Source: Eleusine coracana subsp. coracana (taxonomy: Eukaryota > Streptophyta > Magnoliopsida > Poales > Poaceae). Taken from it: a stretch of 64,000 bases of DNA. This document shows positions 24,110 through 34,880 of this stretch, piece by piece (the first letter of the stretch is position 1; each line of letters begins with the position of its first letter). The stretch covers positions 35,118,240 to 35,182,239 of the forward strand of contig CM064425.1 of assembly GCA_032690845.1 (NCBI GenBank). The letters run 5' to 3'. The translations under genes were made by a program, and so were the position numbers. A model generated the notes under the pieces. That model ran no database searches and was not told where the DNA came from. It saw only the letters and a list, made by a program, of their open reading frames with translations.

Positions 24110-25258
24110 CTAAATATCCTCAGAATCACTAGCAGAAGAATACCTACCGTCGTCACGAATTAACATAGTTCGTTTATTTGGACAATCGCGTATCACATGA
24201 CCAAATCCTCGGCAACGGTGACACTGAATATCACGAGCTCGTCCAGACGACGAGGAGGACGGCACGATCGAGGCAGATTTGGCCGTGGATGGAGCACTCG
24301 ACCTGGACGTGGTCGAGGAGTGGTCGCGCGACGTGGAAGGAGGTGTCGGCCGTGGAGCTGAAGGCGTCTTGGACCCTACAAAAATGTTAGGTCTGGACGA
24401 AGATTGTCGATCCTGCACTTCACGTTCAGCTTTACAAGCATATTCAAATAAGGTGGTCATATCATCATAATGCTTATAATCAAGAATGTTCTGAATGTCA
24501 CGATTTAACCCACCCCTAAAGCGAGCCATAGCAGCAGCATCCAGTTCAACTAAACCACAGCGAATCATACCCTTTTGTAAAGCTTGATAATAATCCTCTA
24601 CGGAAAGTGAACCTTGTTGAAAACGCTGCATTTGATTAAGCAAATCTCTAGCATAAGATGACGGCACAAAACGATGACGCATAGCAGCTTTTAATGCCGT
24701 CCAAGTGGCTGGAATATTATCAGGATATCTTTGTCTATACTCACGCCACCAAAGTAAAGCAAATTCAGTAAATTCACTAATAGCAGCCTTAACTTGTAAA
24801 TTAGCAGGAATATCATGGCATGCAAATTTTTGTTCAACCTCTAATTCCCAATCAAGATAAGCACCCGGATCATATTTGCCATTAAAAGTGGGAATACGAA
24901 ATTTTATTTTGGCAAAAGAATCATTAATAGGAACACGTACCCTACGAGCACGACCACGGCGATTGTCGTCGTCCTGCTCGGTGTCGGCGCCGTAGTCACG
25001 TGCATGTTGCAACTCCGTGAGCTGCGTCATCATGGTCTCAAGCTGCATCGACATGACCTCAAGACGAGTCATGATCGTCGCGAGCGTGGTGCGGGCAGCC
25101 GTATCAGCAAGGTCCAGTTGATCAAAACGCTCATTCGACGAAGTGACCGTAGAGTCAAGTCTCTCGTGCATCGTCTTCATGTCGTTTTGTAGACCGTCAA
25201 CCTGTGCCTGGACATCCTGGAGGGTGAGCTCCTCCGACTTCGAGCTGTTTTCTGCCAT
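24110..25258 (-). CDS. Gag protein of the nested chromovirus
   Basis: 382 residues, starting MAENSSKSEELTLQDV. An N-terminal heptad-rich stretch (about 5-90) looks like a coiled coil. The retrotransposon capsid domain covers about 115-275 (GAYLDWELEVEQKF, ALLWWREYRQRYP, SVEDYYQALQKG). After a Ser/Pro-rich linker comes one zinc knuckle, CHRCRGFGHVIRDC (CX2CX4HX4C). Gag forms the virus-like particle and binds element RNA. It ends ...SASDSEDI followed by TAG, then CAG ACT and the pol ATG in the same frame. Full length and motif-complete, so it may still be translated if transcribed. Confidence 0.9.
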   Translation of the reverse strand: MAENSSKSEELTLQDVQAQVDGLQNDMKTMHERLDSTVTSSNERFDQLDLADTAARTTLATIMTRLEVMSMQLETMMTQLTELQHARDYGADTEQDDDNRRGRARRVRVPINDSFAKIKFRIPTFNGKYDPGAYLDWELEVEQKFACHDIPANLQVKAAISEFTEFALLWWREYRQRYPDNIPATWTALKAAMRHRFVPSSYARDLLNQMQRFQQGSLSVEDYYQALQKGMIRCGLVELDAAAMARFRGGLNRDIQNILDYKHYDDMTTLFEYACKAEREVQDRQSSSRPNIFVGSKTPSAPRPTPPSTSRDHSSTTSRSSAPSTAKSASIVPSSSSSGRARDIQCHRCRGFGHVIRDCPNKRTMLIRDDGRYSSASDSEDI

Positions 25259-25261
25259 AGA

Positions 25262-26109
25262 AACACAAGCAATACAAAAAGCGGGATCCTACAACGAGAG
25301 GTGAGTGGTGGGTGAAAAGCTCAATCAAAAAGCTGTTATCAAATTCTTACCCGTCCTTACCAAGCACGCAAGCGTGAACTGCAACCACAGGTAAAACCGA
25401 TGGAAGATTGGAGGAGCGATTGCGTGGTGAAACAAAAACCTGCTCGTAGTAGAAAATTTGTGGGGCTAGGAGGCTGCACTCAATCCAAGGGTTAGCACAA
25501 TTCAAACAATAACTGCAAAGCTGAATAATGGTGCTAAACGCGAAAAGATTGCTGCCGGTACAAGTGCAAGAGGAAGGAAAAAGGATCAAAACAAAGTGCA
25601 GCAAGAACGCGTCGCCTGTGTTGCTCGGCCGCTCTTTTTTTTCTCTTTTTTTTTCCTTTCTTTTTTTTTCTCTTTTTTCTCTTTTTTTTAATACTTTTTG
25701 CTGAAAATATAAACAATGAGACCTCAAATAAGCAATTAAGCACGAGCACTTTTTTTTTTGAGGCAGGGGTAGAACGGTAATTAAAAGAGTAGGGACACAC
25801 GAAACCGAACAGACCCAAACACAGGGCGACGCGAGCGGGTCACGACATAACCGAGTAGGACTCGATCAGCGAGGCGAGCGGGTCATGACGTAACCGAGTA
25901 GGACTCGATCAGCGAGGCGAGCGGGTCACGACGTAACCGAGTAGGACTCGATCAGCGAGGCGGGGTAAACAGATGCGGCGGAAAGCAAACTGTGGTGGTG
26001 AAAACACGCGGCACGGCGGAAGGATACGACGATGATAGGAAGAAAATGATGAAACACAGTGTACCAGCAACGATCAAAAGCGAAAGCACAAAAACTCAAC
26101 AACGCAAAT
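25262..26109. other. Leader region of the nested element, origin unclear
   Basis: Lies upstream of gag, where the 5' LTR and primer site should be. It shows no similarity to the LTR at 20106-20521. It contains a T/C tract (about 25635-25690) and three 43-bp tandem units (25831-25959). It ends at 26109, where a repeated 30-bp piece of the Tekay protease gene begins. Confidence 0.5.
25831..25959. repeat. Three tandem 43-bp units
   Basis: Units at 25831-25873, 25874-25916 and 25917-25959 start GCGAGCGGGTCA and end ATCAGCGAG. They differ from one another at only one or two bases. Confidence 0.95.
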
Positions 26110-26216
26110 TATTGAGAAAGCCAATCCATACCCAAAATGGTGCCTGCAAAGACACTGTCTTCCAAAAGCAAGATATAACAGCCCGATATTGAGAAAGCCA
26201 ATCCATACCCAAAATG
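26110..26216. repeat. 30-bp direct repeat at the nested-element junction
   Basis: The same 30 bp stand at 26110-26139 and 26187-26216 (offset 77). The second is the normal protease codons for GMDWLSQY; the first is an extra copy directly at the edge of the nested element. Confidence 0.95.
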
Positions 26217-27142
26217 ACATCAAAAGATTCTAGAGGAATCACCACTAGATTAGCAACAAAGGTCTCATCAGCAAGAAAAATAGAACAACCCGGGCAAACC
26301 GAACAACTAGATATAATACCTTTAGCAGAACTGACCACAATGGACTGTCTAATTCTCTGCATAGAAGGTCTAGCACGAGCCACAAAACCCTTCGACACAA
26401 ACGAGAAACTAGCGCCGGAGTCAAAAAGAGCATATGCATCAAATGAATCAACTAAGATAGTACCTATCACCACATCTCCACGGTCTCTACCATCAGTAGA
26501 GGGCAAAGAGTAAGCTCTAGGAACACCAGCAGAAGAAGAAGCACCATGTGTAAAGCCACTAGAAGTCCAAGGAAGTGAAGGCGCTGAAGGAACAATAGCT
26601 TGGGGTATCCGAGGGGCCCCAAACTGCGATGGCGAAGGGACGGTCGGTGTAGAAGGCGCTGTCAAGTACTGAGGGTAGAACGGCGCGGACAAGTACTGCT
26701 GAGTAGGTGGTGCTAGAAACTGCTGCTGAGTAGGTGGCACTAGAAACTGCTGCTGTGTAGAGGCCAACACATTAGCAGTGCCACTAGGAACTGAAGAAGA
26801 TACTAGCTCCCAACACAACTTCCCATTAGGATTCTTCCTGCATACAATGTCCTTATGATCCTGTCCGCAAATAGAACAAGTACCACTCCACTGACAGTCC
26901 GCTCGACGGTGCGCATCACCACACCTGAAACACACCATACCCATACCAGGCTTAGGGATAGCCCGATACTGTGCTGAACCTCCTCCTCCTAAAGAATTAG
27001 ACTGAGCGGTTTTCTCGCGATATGGATGATGACGCTGAAACTTTCCCTTCTTATGACTAAGGCCACCTGACTGACCCTTCTTATCATCCTGACTGCGAGG
27101 CTGATCACTGCCTAAAGGTTTCATCTCATGAGTGTACTGATG
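26140..27142 (-). pseudogene. Tekay zinc knuckles and aspartic protease
   Basis: On the minus strand this continues gag in the same frame after a TAG at 27143-27145. Two Cys/His boxes are seen, CFRCGDAHRRADC and CSICGQDHKDIVC (both CX2CX3HX4C), then a Gln/Pro-rich linker with repeated QQQFL units. The aspartic protease follows, with ALFDSGASFSFVS and ILGMDWLSQYRAV. The frame runs into the extra 30-bp copy and the nested element at 26110, so protease and RT are separated by about 6 kb. The protease would have cut the polyprotein. Confidence 0.85.
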
Positions 27143-27919
27143 CTACATCTCCACACCTAAAGCTTGCTCCACGGTAGTGTGAAAATCCAGCAATGGAAAA
27201 GCACCCAAAGTGTGCCTGACTGAAGGTCTCAAGCCCTGACGAAACTGGGCCGCCTTCTCTAACTCATTATTAGCCACATGTGGAACAAAGCGCACAATCT
27301 TGTTAAACCCCACCTCATATTCAGCCACTGTCTTCTTCTCCTGCTTATAGCTTTGCAGGTCTATCTTCATCTTCTCAAGGAATGTGGCAGGGTAGAACCT
27401 CCTCTCAAATTGCATGACAAAGACATGCCAAGTCAATGTGCCAGGTGCATGAGAATTAGCCCTCTGCACACCTCTCCACCAAGTCTGGGCCTCTCCCTTC
27501 AGCAATTGTGTTCCATAGCAAACACGATCACCATAGACCACCTCAAATACCTCCATCTTATCCTTCACATAAGTCAGCCAATCTGCAGCATCAGCTGGAG
27601 AGCCACTGCCATCAAATAAATCAAGCTTCATACTCATCCACTGCATCAAAGAAATCACACTAACCGGGACTGCCTCCTGATGAGCACCAGCAGGCACACT
27701 ACCCGTAGCGGTAGTAGTAGTAGCAGCGGCACTAGCAGAGGCATTGGGAATAGCCTGTCTCAAAGTTGTCATCTCTCGCTGCATTGCCTGAATTGCAGCA
27801 ACAATCGCCGCTGGACTAAGATCTTGATTATTAGCGGTTTTATTATTAGCCGCATCATCGTTAGCCGCATCATTAGTATTACGTGCTGGACGACCACGCT
27901 TTCCTTTCTTAGGCGGCAT
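27143..27919 (-). pseudogene. Tekay gag, ended by a premature TAG
   Basis: The start MPPKKGKRGRPARN (27919) is typical of this clade. The capsid domain contains WLTYVKDKMEVFEVV, GEAQTWWRGVQ, FERRFYPATFLEKMK and FRQGLRPSVRHTLG. The frame stops at TAG (27145-27143) after ALGVEM, and the same frame continues with HQYTHEM into the zinc knuckles. A CAG-to-TAG change would explain the stop. Confidence 0.85.
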
Positions 27920-28087
27920 CACTGCAGCCACACAACACACAAATAATACTACATTTATCTCAAGAAACAACATATGAACTTCAAAGAACAAGCCAAACAA
28001 ATATTGGACAATAAATTTACAACTACCCATCCTACAAGTGCATGTGTCTCAATTTAAGCTTCATTATAAGTAGAACCTATAACCTAA

Positions 28088-28101
28088 GGCTCTGATTACC
28101 A
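28088..28101 (-). promoter_or_regulatory. Primer-binding site (initiator tRNA-Met type)
   Basis: Minus strand TGGTAATCAGAGCC next to the 5' LTR. It is the usual iMet site TGGTATCAGAGC with one extra A. Confidence 0.8.
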
Positions 28102-28103
28102 AC

Positions 28104-30447
28104 TGTAACACCCCGGAATCCACAAACACCCCGGGATGTCACTAAAACCACATAATCAAATAGCCGAACAAATGAAATAGAAAATTTGGCAACACCTCCT
28201 TTGTAATACCAGCACCCCGGAAGCATAACTACAAAGATAGATAATATTAAGAAGCATCACACCAGAATTATGAGGGACAACCTAGCAATAGTATAAGTGA
28301 ACCCAAAACAAAGGTTTATCAACCCACAGACTTTAAGCATTAATCTCAAGACTATATTAACTAAACTTTCATTATTAAGACTAAAGCCAAGAGTCCAATA
28401 AGCGACAAAGTGTGTGGCGTGCAGCTAATCCCTCTTCCCCTCCTAGCAATCACCAAACACCTGGAGAGAGTAGAGCAAGGGTGAGATAAAAATCTCAGCA
28501 AGAAAACTTGTTTTGTCAAGCTATTTAAAACACAAGTTCAATTAAGTAACGATTTAAAGATATCAATATAGCAAATCCAAAACTTTATTATAAACCATAA
28601 TAATCATGATTGATTAATAAAAGACCTCCAAAAGCATAAAAGATCACTTCACTTCTACCATAACATATATATGTTACTAACTTCAATGAATGCATATGAA
28701 TGCAATGCCATCACCACTTTTACATCGCACCCCTCCTCGGGCAACATACGATGTGTACAGGTACAATTGCAACCATAGGATTGCAATAAACTTCAAAGCA
28801 ATTGAGATGATATGCTCATGATATGCCTCATATGTCTTATAAACGGAAAATAAAACCTCCGCAACCTCAACTTCAGTTATAATGGAATATGAATATGAAA
28901 ATAAGCCTCAAGTGAATAAATAAGTCACATGACATAAATAACCTTTCTTTAGCATAAATATTTATATTATAATGAAAGTGATATGGTTCTGAATATTAAA
29001 GTGTAGGTGATAAAAATAACAAGACAAAACGGTAACAAACCACCGCTACATTCACTTGCCTCTGACGACGAAGAAAATGCACTAGGCACGTTCCGGAGCA
29101 CTACCACCTGTTTTAGAACAACACTACAGTACAACACTCCATAGATCATTTACAAATAACATACATAGCGCTCCTACGTCCAAACCCACAATCATCAAAA
29201 TCAACGAATTGATCACTAGCAGCAGTGCTGCTTGTCTTTTTTGTAGCATTAAAACTATAACAGAAATAATATAAAATAAATTCATATTCACAAAATAGAG
29301 AATAAGGCTACAACTTTGGTATTCCTTACAAAATTTAATTTTGATGTTTACTCTTTCTAAATGGCTCGACAATGTGACTGACAGAACCTGTCAAACAGCA
29401 GCACGACACTAACTTTGAAAAATCATATCTCCCAAACCAGTGAGCCAAAACAAGCATGCTAGTACTTTATGAAAAGAGGGACTAGATTACTACACAATAT
29501 TTCATATGACCCTGGATCAACTCGGCCACTAAGACAACTTAAATTGTCACTCAAAACAGAACACTGTAACTGCAAACTGTAGGTCTGAAAAATGACAGTA
29601 ACATTCAGATAGCGATAACTCCAGTTCTACTCAACTAAAAGCAGCGTATAAATATGAGTTGGAAAGATATTGCAATATTCTAAAACTTTTTTAATACGGC
29701 TCTGGTCAGAATCGGCCTCTAAAACACTTATACTTGATCACAAACAGGTACTGTCCAAACTGACAGGACAACACAGCAATAGTCAACTTCAGATGGTCAT
29801 AACTCCTAGAATAATCAATGAAAAAAAGCGTATGAGTACTCGTTAGAAAGGTATTGAAATTATCTACAACTTTCGTTAGACTGAGATTGTCTGATTCGGC
29901 ATCAAAAATCATAAAAATGGCCCCGTACTAAAACTGTTCGGTGTTCTGCAACAGAGTTGAAACTGAACCTGATGAACAGCAGCAGAAATTCAACAAAAAA
30001 AAACGCCATGACTCTCCAGCCTAGCCACCATTCTCTAAAGTGCAGAGGAAAGGATCGATTTATGTCAATACCTCAACCAATCTATCTAGTTTCTAGACAA
30101 TCCCTTTCTCTCCCTAACTCCCGTGCTCGACCAATAAGCAAATGCAAATCTGCAGGTAGCAAAAGGGGCGAGGGAGATGTTCAGCCACAGCAGCAGCATG
30201 ATTCAGCCATAGGAGAGGGAAGAGGAGAGCACATACAGCAGAACCAAGAGGCCGAGATGGCGAACAGGAGCGCCGCCTTCTCAATGTTTCTCCCAATCGT
30301 GAGATAGTTGGTGTGGGAAAAGGCTTAGGGTTATATGGCCAGCTGGACAACAAAGGGAATAGGTTGAACCAGGTCCCATATTAACCCATGCTCAGCCCAA
30401 AAGGCCCAAAACACTAATTTGTTTCTTTTGTAATTTAGGGCGTTACA
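28104..30447 (-). repeat. 5' LTR of the Tekay element
   Basis: 2344 bp, TGTAAC...GTTACA. It contains the 0.9-kb segment (about 28176-29085) that the other LTR lacks. No separate gene is seen in it. Confidence 0.9.
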
Positions 30448-30452
30448 GGAAT

Positions 30453-30813
30453 ATAGGGGCAGCACGGGCAGTGGTGGAGATGTGCTCTGGTTGAAGATGG
30501 TGTAGATTTCGTTCGCAACACAGAACCTAACGGTGGCAATGAGTTCATCTTCATCCCCGAGTCGGATGATGACAATGCCAACTCTCCACGACATGTTGTC
30601 CCTCTTTTCCCCCTTCTACTGTCTTTAGTCGAGCAGATACGATTTGTTGCCTCATCCAGTCCATTGTTACCTATTGACATTGTGACACCAATGTATAGCA
30701 TTTTACATCTCTGTAACCGATTGGCAGGGAGGTGGCCAACAAGCGCGGTAAGGGTGGTGATGAGTTCCTCGCCCGATTTCGCATTAGCTCATCCATGTCG
30801 TTGAACCCGACAC
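30453..30813. other. Segment between the Tekay element and hAT copy 1
   Basis: Continuation of 15061-15602. A short frame near 30730-30813 (VANKRGKGGDEFLARFRISS) would continue after the hAT at 34185 as PLLVKEADNKPIASAPYTTM, which could be an interrupted exon. I do not recognise the product. The last 8 bases are the hAT target CCCGACAC. Confidence 0.35.
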
Positions 30814-33800
30814 TAAACATGGCCAGATGAGTCGGGCCTTCCGAGCCAGCACAGCGCCCGCAAAAAAAAAAGCACGACCCAAATCCGGCATGGCCCAAAA
30901 CAATTATGGGCCGGGCTGGCCCGGCACTAGCCATCGTGTCATGCCTAGGCCGAGGGGTTGGCACGGCGGGCGGCACGATCCGACCCACCTAAGCAACGGC
31001 CCGGCTAAGCACGCTGGGCCGTATTTCAGCCCGACATGCCATGGCCTGGCCCACCAAAAGCCATCCCGGCCTGCTTCCAATCCTGTCCACGCTCATATAA
31101 AAGAACAGTTGCGCTCCCAACTAAACCCTAGGTCATTTTGCTCCACCCTCCCCCGCGCTGCACCGCGCCACAGCCTTGTGCCCTCGTCTTCCTCGCCATC
31201 CTCCTCGCCTCGTGCCCTCGTCCTCCACGCCATACTCCTCACCCTCCTGATTGCCGGTGTAGGTGCAGGTGTAGGTGTCGTCCTCCTCCTCCCCCTCCTC
31301 GTCGCCCTCCTCGCCTCGCCGGCGCGCCATGATTTGGTGCTAGATCTGGTCCGGCTCCGGCTAGATCTAGTTGTTCGGCTCCGGCTAGATCCGTAGCCAT
31401 GCCGCTGGATCCAAGCGATGAGGCGCTACGGCGGGCGGAGAACCTCCTGTTCGACAATGGGTCGACGCCGAGCTCGAGGCCTCCAAGGCCTCCGGCGGGC
31501 GGCTCTTCACCAGCGGGCACGTCTGCACCGGCCGACGTGGAGGAGGAGGACACGTCTACACCCGCTACGGCTACAGATTCCAGTGCTCCTGCTTCGGCGA
31601 CACCTATACCGGGGAGTACCATGAGCACGAGCCAAAAGAGAGGAAGGAAGTGCACATCAGACGTTTGGGATGACGTCGACCCGATCTACAATGAGTAAAT
31701 GGCGTCAAGGTAAAGGTCAAAGCTAAGTGCCATCACTATAAGGGTATTCTCTCTGCTATTGGCTCTGGAGGCACTGGTCATTTGAGACGACACCGCAAAT
31801 CTTGATTGCTAAATCTGAACGTACTGCTAGGGTTCAAGGTATGCTTCAGTTTAATCCAGATGGCTCTGTTCGTTCTTGGGAATATAGTGCTGAGGTTGCT
31901 TGTCTAGAACTGTGTAGATTGATTGTTGCTTTAGACCTGCCTATTTGCTTTGGTGAATCTAATGCATTTGAGTGTTACATTAAAATTGCACATAATCCTA
32001 GGTTTGTTGGTGTCTCTAGACAAAGCACAACTAGAGACTTTGTTAAGTTCTATAATGATCGTCGTGGCTCTTTGATGCAAACCTTGCAGTCTACTGTTTC
32101 TTCGGTTGCATTGACATCTGATATATGGTCTGATAAAGCTAAGGAAGATTATCTTATTGTGGTTGCTCATTGTGTTAATGCTGATTGGGTTTTAGAGAAA
32201 AGGGTTCTAGCTATAAGGCTCATTGATGTTTCTCATTCTGGTTTGAACATTGCTGAAAGAATTGAGCAAGTTATTGATGAGTATGGTTTGTCTGATAGAA
32301 TTTTTTCTATTACACTTGACAATGCATCTTCTAATGCTAATGCTATGGATGAGCTGACTCCTAAATTTTCTGGTTATGTTGGTCCTCTACTGCTGCATCA
32401 AAGATGTGCATGCCACATAATCAATTTGATTGTCAAGTCTGGTTTAAAACGTTTAAAACCTGTTATTGAGAATTTCAGAACTGGTATCTCTTTTTTGAAT
32501 TCTTCTAATCAAAGAATTATTGCATACAAATCATATTGTCTTGCAATGGGTGCTACTCCTAGGAAGTTTTGCTTGGATATGGATGTAAGGTGGAATTCCA
32601 CATACCTTATGCTCAAGCACCTTCTTCCTTATAGGCCCACTTTTTCTATTTTCATTAATGGACAGTACTAGTCCATTCATGGGCAAGCATTGCTTGCACC
32701 AGAGGACTGGTACATTGCTGAAAGGGTTTCTGATTTTCTTGGTCAGTTCTATGATTCTACTGTTGCACTTTCTGGTGTTTATTACCCCACTGCTCCTTTG
32801 ATATTGCATCAGTTGCTTGATATTAGTGGACATTTGCATAAGTATGAGGGTGACAAGTTTTTGTGGCAGGTTGTTGTTCCTATGAAGGTAAAGTACATCA
32901 AATATTAGGCTCAAATCCCTTTTCTGTACTCATTTGCTTTTGTGTTGGATCCTAGAGCCAAGATGAGAGGCTTTAACAGTGTTTTGAGGCTTCTTTCTGA
33001 CTCTACTTTAGTTGACTACTCTGCCTATTTCAATACTGTAAGAATTGAACTAACAAAGCTTTTTGTTAAGTATGAGAACAAATTTGTTGCAGTTCACTTG
33101 CAGAACAGCCCACATCTTCAAGTACAGGTAAGAGAAAAACAAACTAGGGTAAGATCTTTGCTTCTCCTGATAATGTTGATGTTGATGCTGATACATGTGA
33201 GCCAACTGCTTTGCCATCTTCTTCTACCTATTCTTAAGTTTCTAAGTTGCAGTTATACTTAGATAGTGATCCTGTTGCACCTGATGATGACCTTGACATT
33301 ATAAATTGGTGGCATGAGCATAAACAAACATATCCTGTACTGTCAATAATGGCTAAAGATATTATGATTATGCTTGTTTCAACTATTAGTTTGGAATTGT
33401 CTTTAGTCTTTGTGGCAGGGTGCTTGAGGAGAGAAGACGGCGCTTGACTAGTGACATGGTGGAAATCATCACTTGCCTGAAGGATTGGCAGCTTGAAGAT
33501 GATCGAATGCAAGAACTGGTTGAGGTGTCCCACAAATCACTTGAAGAATGCTTCGAGAACCTCAACCTGGATGGTGAGGATGTGTGTTAGCGTGGCTGAG
33601 TAGTGAGTAGTGAAATTGTGATGAGATTTTGGGAGCTGATGGGATCATTTTGTATTTTATAATATAGGTGTCATAAACTTGTGACTGATGATGAACACTT
33701 ACAACTTGAGTTGGGTTGTACTCTTTTTTCCCTTAGGCCAAAGGGTTTTTAATGAGGCAGTCATCAAACAGCTCAATGACTCGCTGAGTCAATGTTAATA

Positions 33801-34176
33801 TAATTTGTTCTTTTTGGCCATTCCGATGTGTGTTGATCTTTTTTTCTGATTTCTAATTTGAAAACTTGTGAGTTATGGAATGTGTTGATACTTGTGAGGA
33901 TTTTGACTTTAATTCTGGAGTGTTTGAGCCTTTTTTTGCATTTTTGGGCTGAGTGTGCCTAACGGGTCTTGGTGCCTAACGGGCTAAGCGTGCCTGTTGG
34001 GCCGGCCCGACACTTGAAATGCAACACGTGCCATGCCATGGGCCGAGGGGTTGGCCCATGGGCCAGCACGGCCTGACACTAATTTTATTACGGGTCGTGC
34101 CGGCCCGAAATAGAAATGGCCGTGCTTTTTTGGGTCCGTGCTGGGTCGTGCCGGGCGGCCCATTTAGCCATCACTA
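30814..34176 (+). mobile_element. hAT DNA transposon, copy 1
   Basis: Starts TAAACATGGCCAGATG and ends CATTTAGCCATCACTA. The termini are imperfect inverted repeats with matching GGCCGGCACG-rich subterminal blocks. CCCGACAC at 30806-30813 and 34177-34184 is a perfect 8-bp target duplication, diagnostic of hAT. 3363 bp; carries a broken transposase gene. Confidence 0.93.
31399..33590 (+). pseudogene. hAT transposase (BED zinc finger, catalytic core, dimerisation domain), copy 1
   Basis: The N-terminal part starts MPLDPSDEALRRAENLL and runs through a Pro/Ser/Thr-rich linker into a BED-type finger (DVWDDVDP, KCHHYK, GHLRRHRKS). This is broken by a stop at 31696 and a one-base deletion near 31805. 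The core at 31802-32671 holds LTSDIWSDKAKEDY, TLDNASSNANAMDEL and RCACHIINLIVKSGLK. A TAG at 32672 replaces the CAG of copy 2. A second TAG, after KYIKY (32906-32908), is shared with copy 2. The last part (VLDPRAKMRGF; then DIINWWHEHKQTYPVL; then RRRRLTSDMVE after a frameshift) is the C-terminal dimerisation domain, ending at 33590. It would have cut and pasted the element; now inactive. Confidence 0.9.
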
Positions 34177-34184
34177 CCCGACAC

Positions 34185-34880
34185 CGTTGTTGGTCAAGGA
34201 GGCAGACAACAAGCCCATTGCATCAGCTCCTTATACAACTATGTTCAGGTCAGGATTGGCATAGGGCTAGGAGGACCATCTTCTACTGGTGGTGGATTAT
34301 TAAGACCAAGATCCATGGGGACCAGGAGAATGGGAGATAAGGAGATGAGGGAATGAGAAAATAAGGCTGATAGAGTCTCGAGCCTATTTACACAGATGGG
34401 GAGATTTTGTGGCGCTGGATTCAACTTTTGAATTTGGTCTGTAATTTGCCGTTGCTAGTTGTAATATGGCGGCAAAGCAAAAAAACTTTTACTCGTGCAA
34501 TTCACTGGTGGTGTAGTGGATGGGTGGGTGCATGGCATTAACTCTTGTACTTGTGTGAATAGATTAAGACCATTTATTAAAGGTAATAGGAACTTTATTA
34601 TCTCTCCTTGCTTTCGCTGTAATTTTTCAGTACAACAACTAAAAAGAAAGGTCTCTCCAGACTTTATGGCTTTGTGGGTCTATCGGTACATAGAAAAGCC
34701 GTGTGACTTTGTGGGTCTCTCCAGACTTCGACACTTGCTCTTTCTAGGAATACACAGAAAATCCGTGTGGCCTTGTGGTCTCTCCGAACTTCGACCCTCG
34801 ACTCCCACCGAATCCTTCCACAAACCCTAACTCAGCTTCCCTCGTGTCGGCGGCGGTGCGGAGAGGAAAGAAAGACGAAG
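34185..34880. other. Upstream region of the 47-residue protein gene
   Basis: Resumes the sequence interrupted by hAT copy 1, then runs into probable promoter and 5' UTR DNA of the gene starting at 34881. No further gene seen. Confidence 0.5.

Larger units (their letters stand above)
20106..26109 (-). mobile_element. Nested chromovirus, probably CRM-like, without a recognisable 5' LTR
   Basis: A minus-strand gypsy element inserted between the protease and RT of the Tekay element. It has gag (25258-24110), pol (24103-20519) and a 3' LTR of about 415 bp (20521 down to about 20106). Gag resembles centromere-type chromovirus Gag (YLDWELEVEQKF, CHRCRGFGHVIRDC), and pol lacks a chromodomain; both suggest the CRM clade. 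No copy of the LTR was found on the right side. The DNA between gag and the junction (25262-26109) is unlike the LTR, so the element seems 5' truncated or rearranged. The left end is uncertain by some 10 bp. The nearly unbroken ORFs show it is younger than its host element. Confidence 0.75.
15603..30447 (-). mobile_element. Tekay/Del-type Ty3-gypsy chromovirus, degenerate, with nested insertion
   Basis: Plus-strand termini are TGTAAC (15603) and GTTACA (30447), flanked by GGAAT at 15598-15602 and GGAAT at 30448-30452, a perfect 5-bp target duplication. On the minus strand the order is 5' LTR, iMet-type primer site, gag, zinc knuckles, protease, RT-RNase H, integrase, chromodomain-like tail, purine tract, 3' LTR. 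This is the layout of Tekay/Del chromoviruses. The coding region has multiple stops and a frameshift, and is split between protease and RT by a second element at about 20.1-26.1 kb. It can no longer encode its own proteins. Confidence 0.92.

Noticed and set aside
20948..25192. Many plus-strand frames opposite gag and pol of the nested element
   Set aside because: Antisense shadows of the intact minus-strand gag and pol.
25831..25959. CRISPR-like array
   Set aside because: The 43-bp units are directly adjacent with no spacers, and this is a plant retroelement leader.
20106..26109. Ordinary two-LTR insertion for the nested element
   Set aside because: I compared 25262-26109 with the 3' LTR on both strands by eye and found no matching LTR or target duplication.
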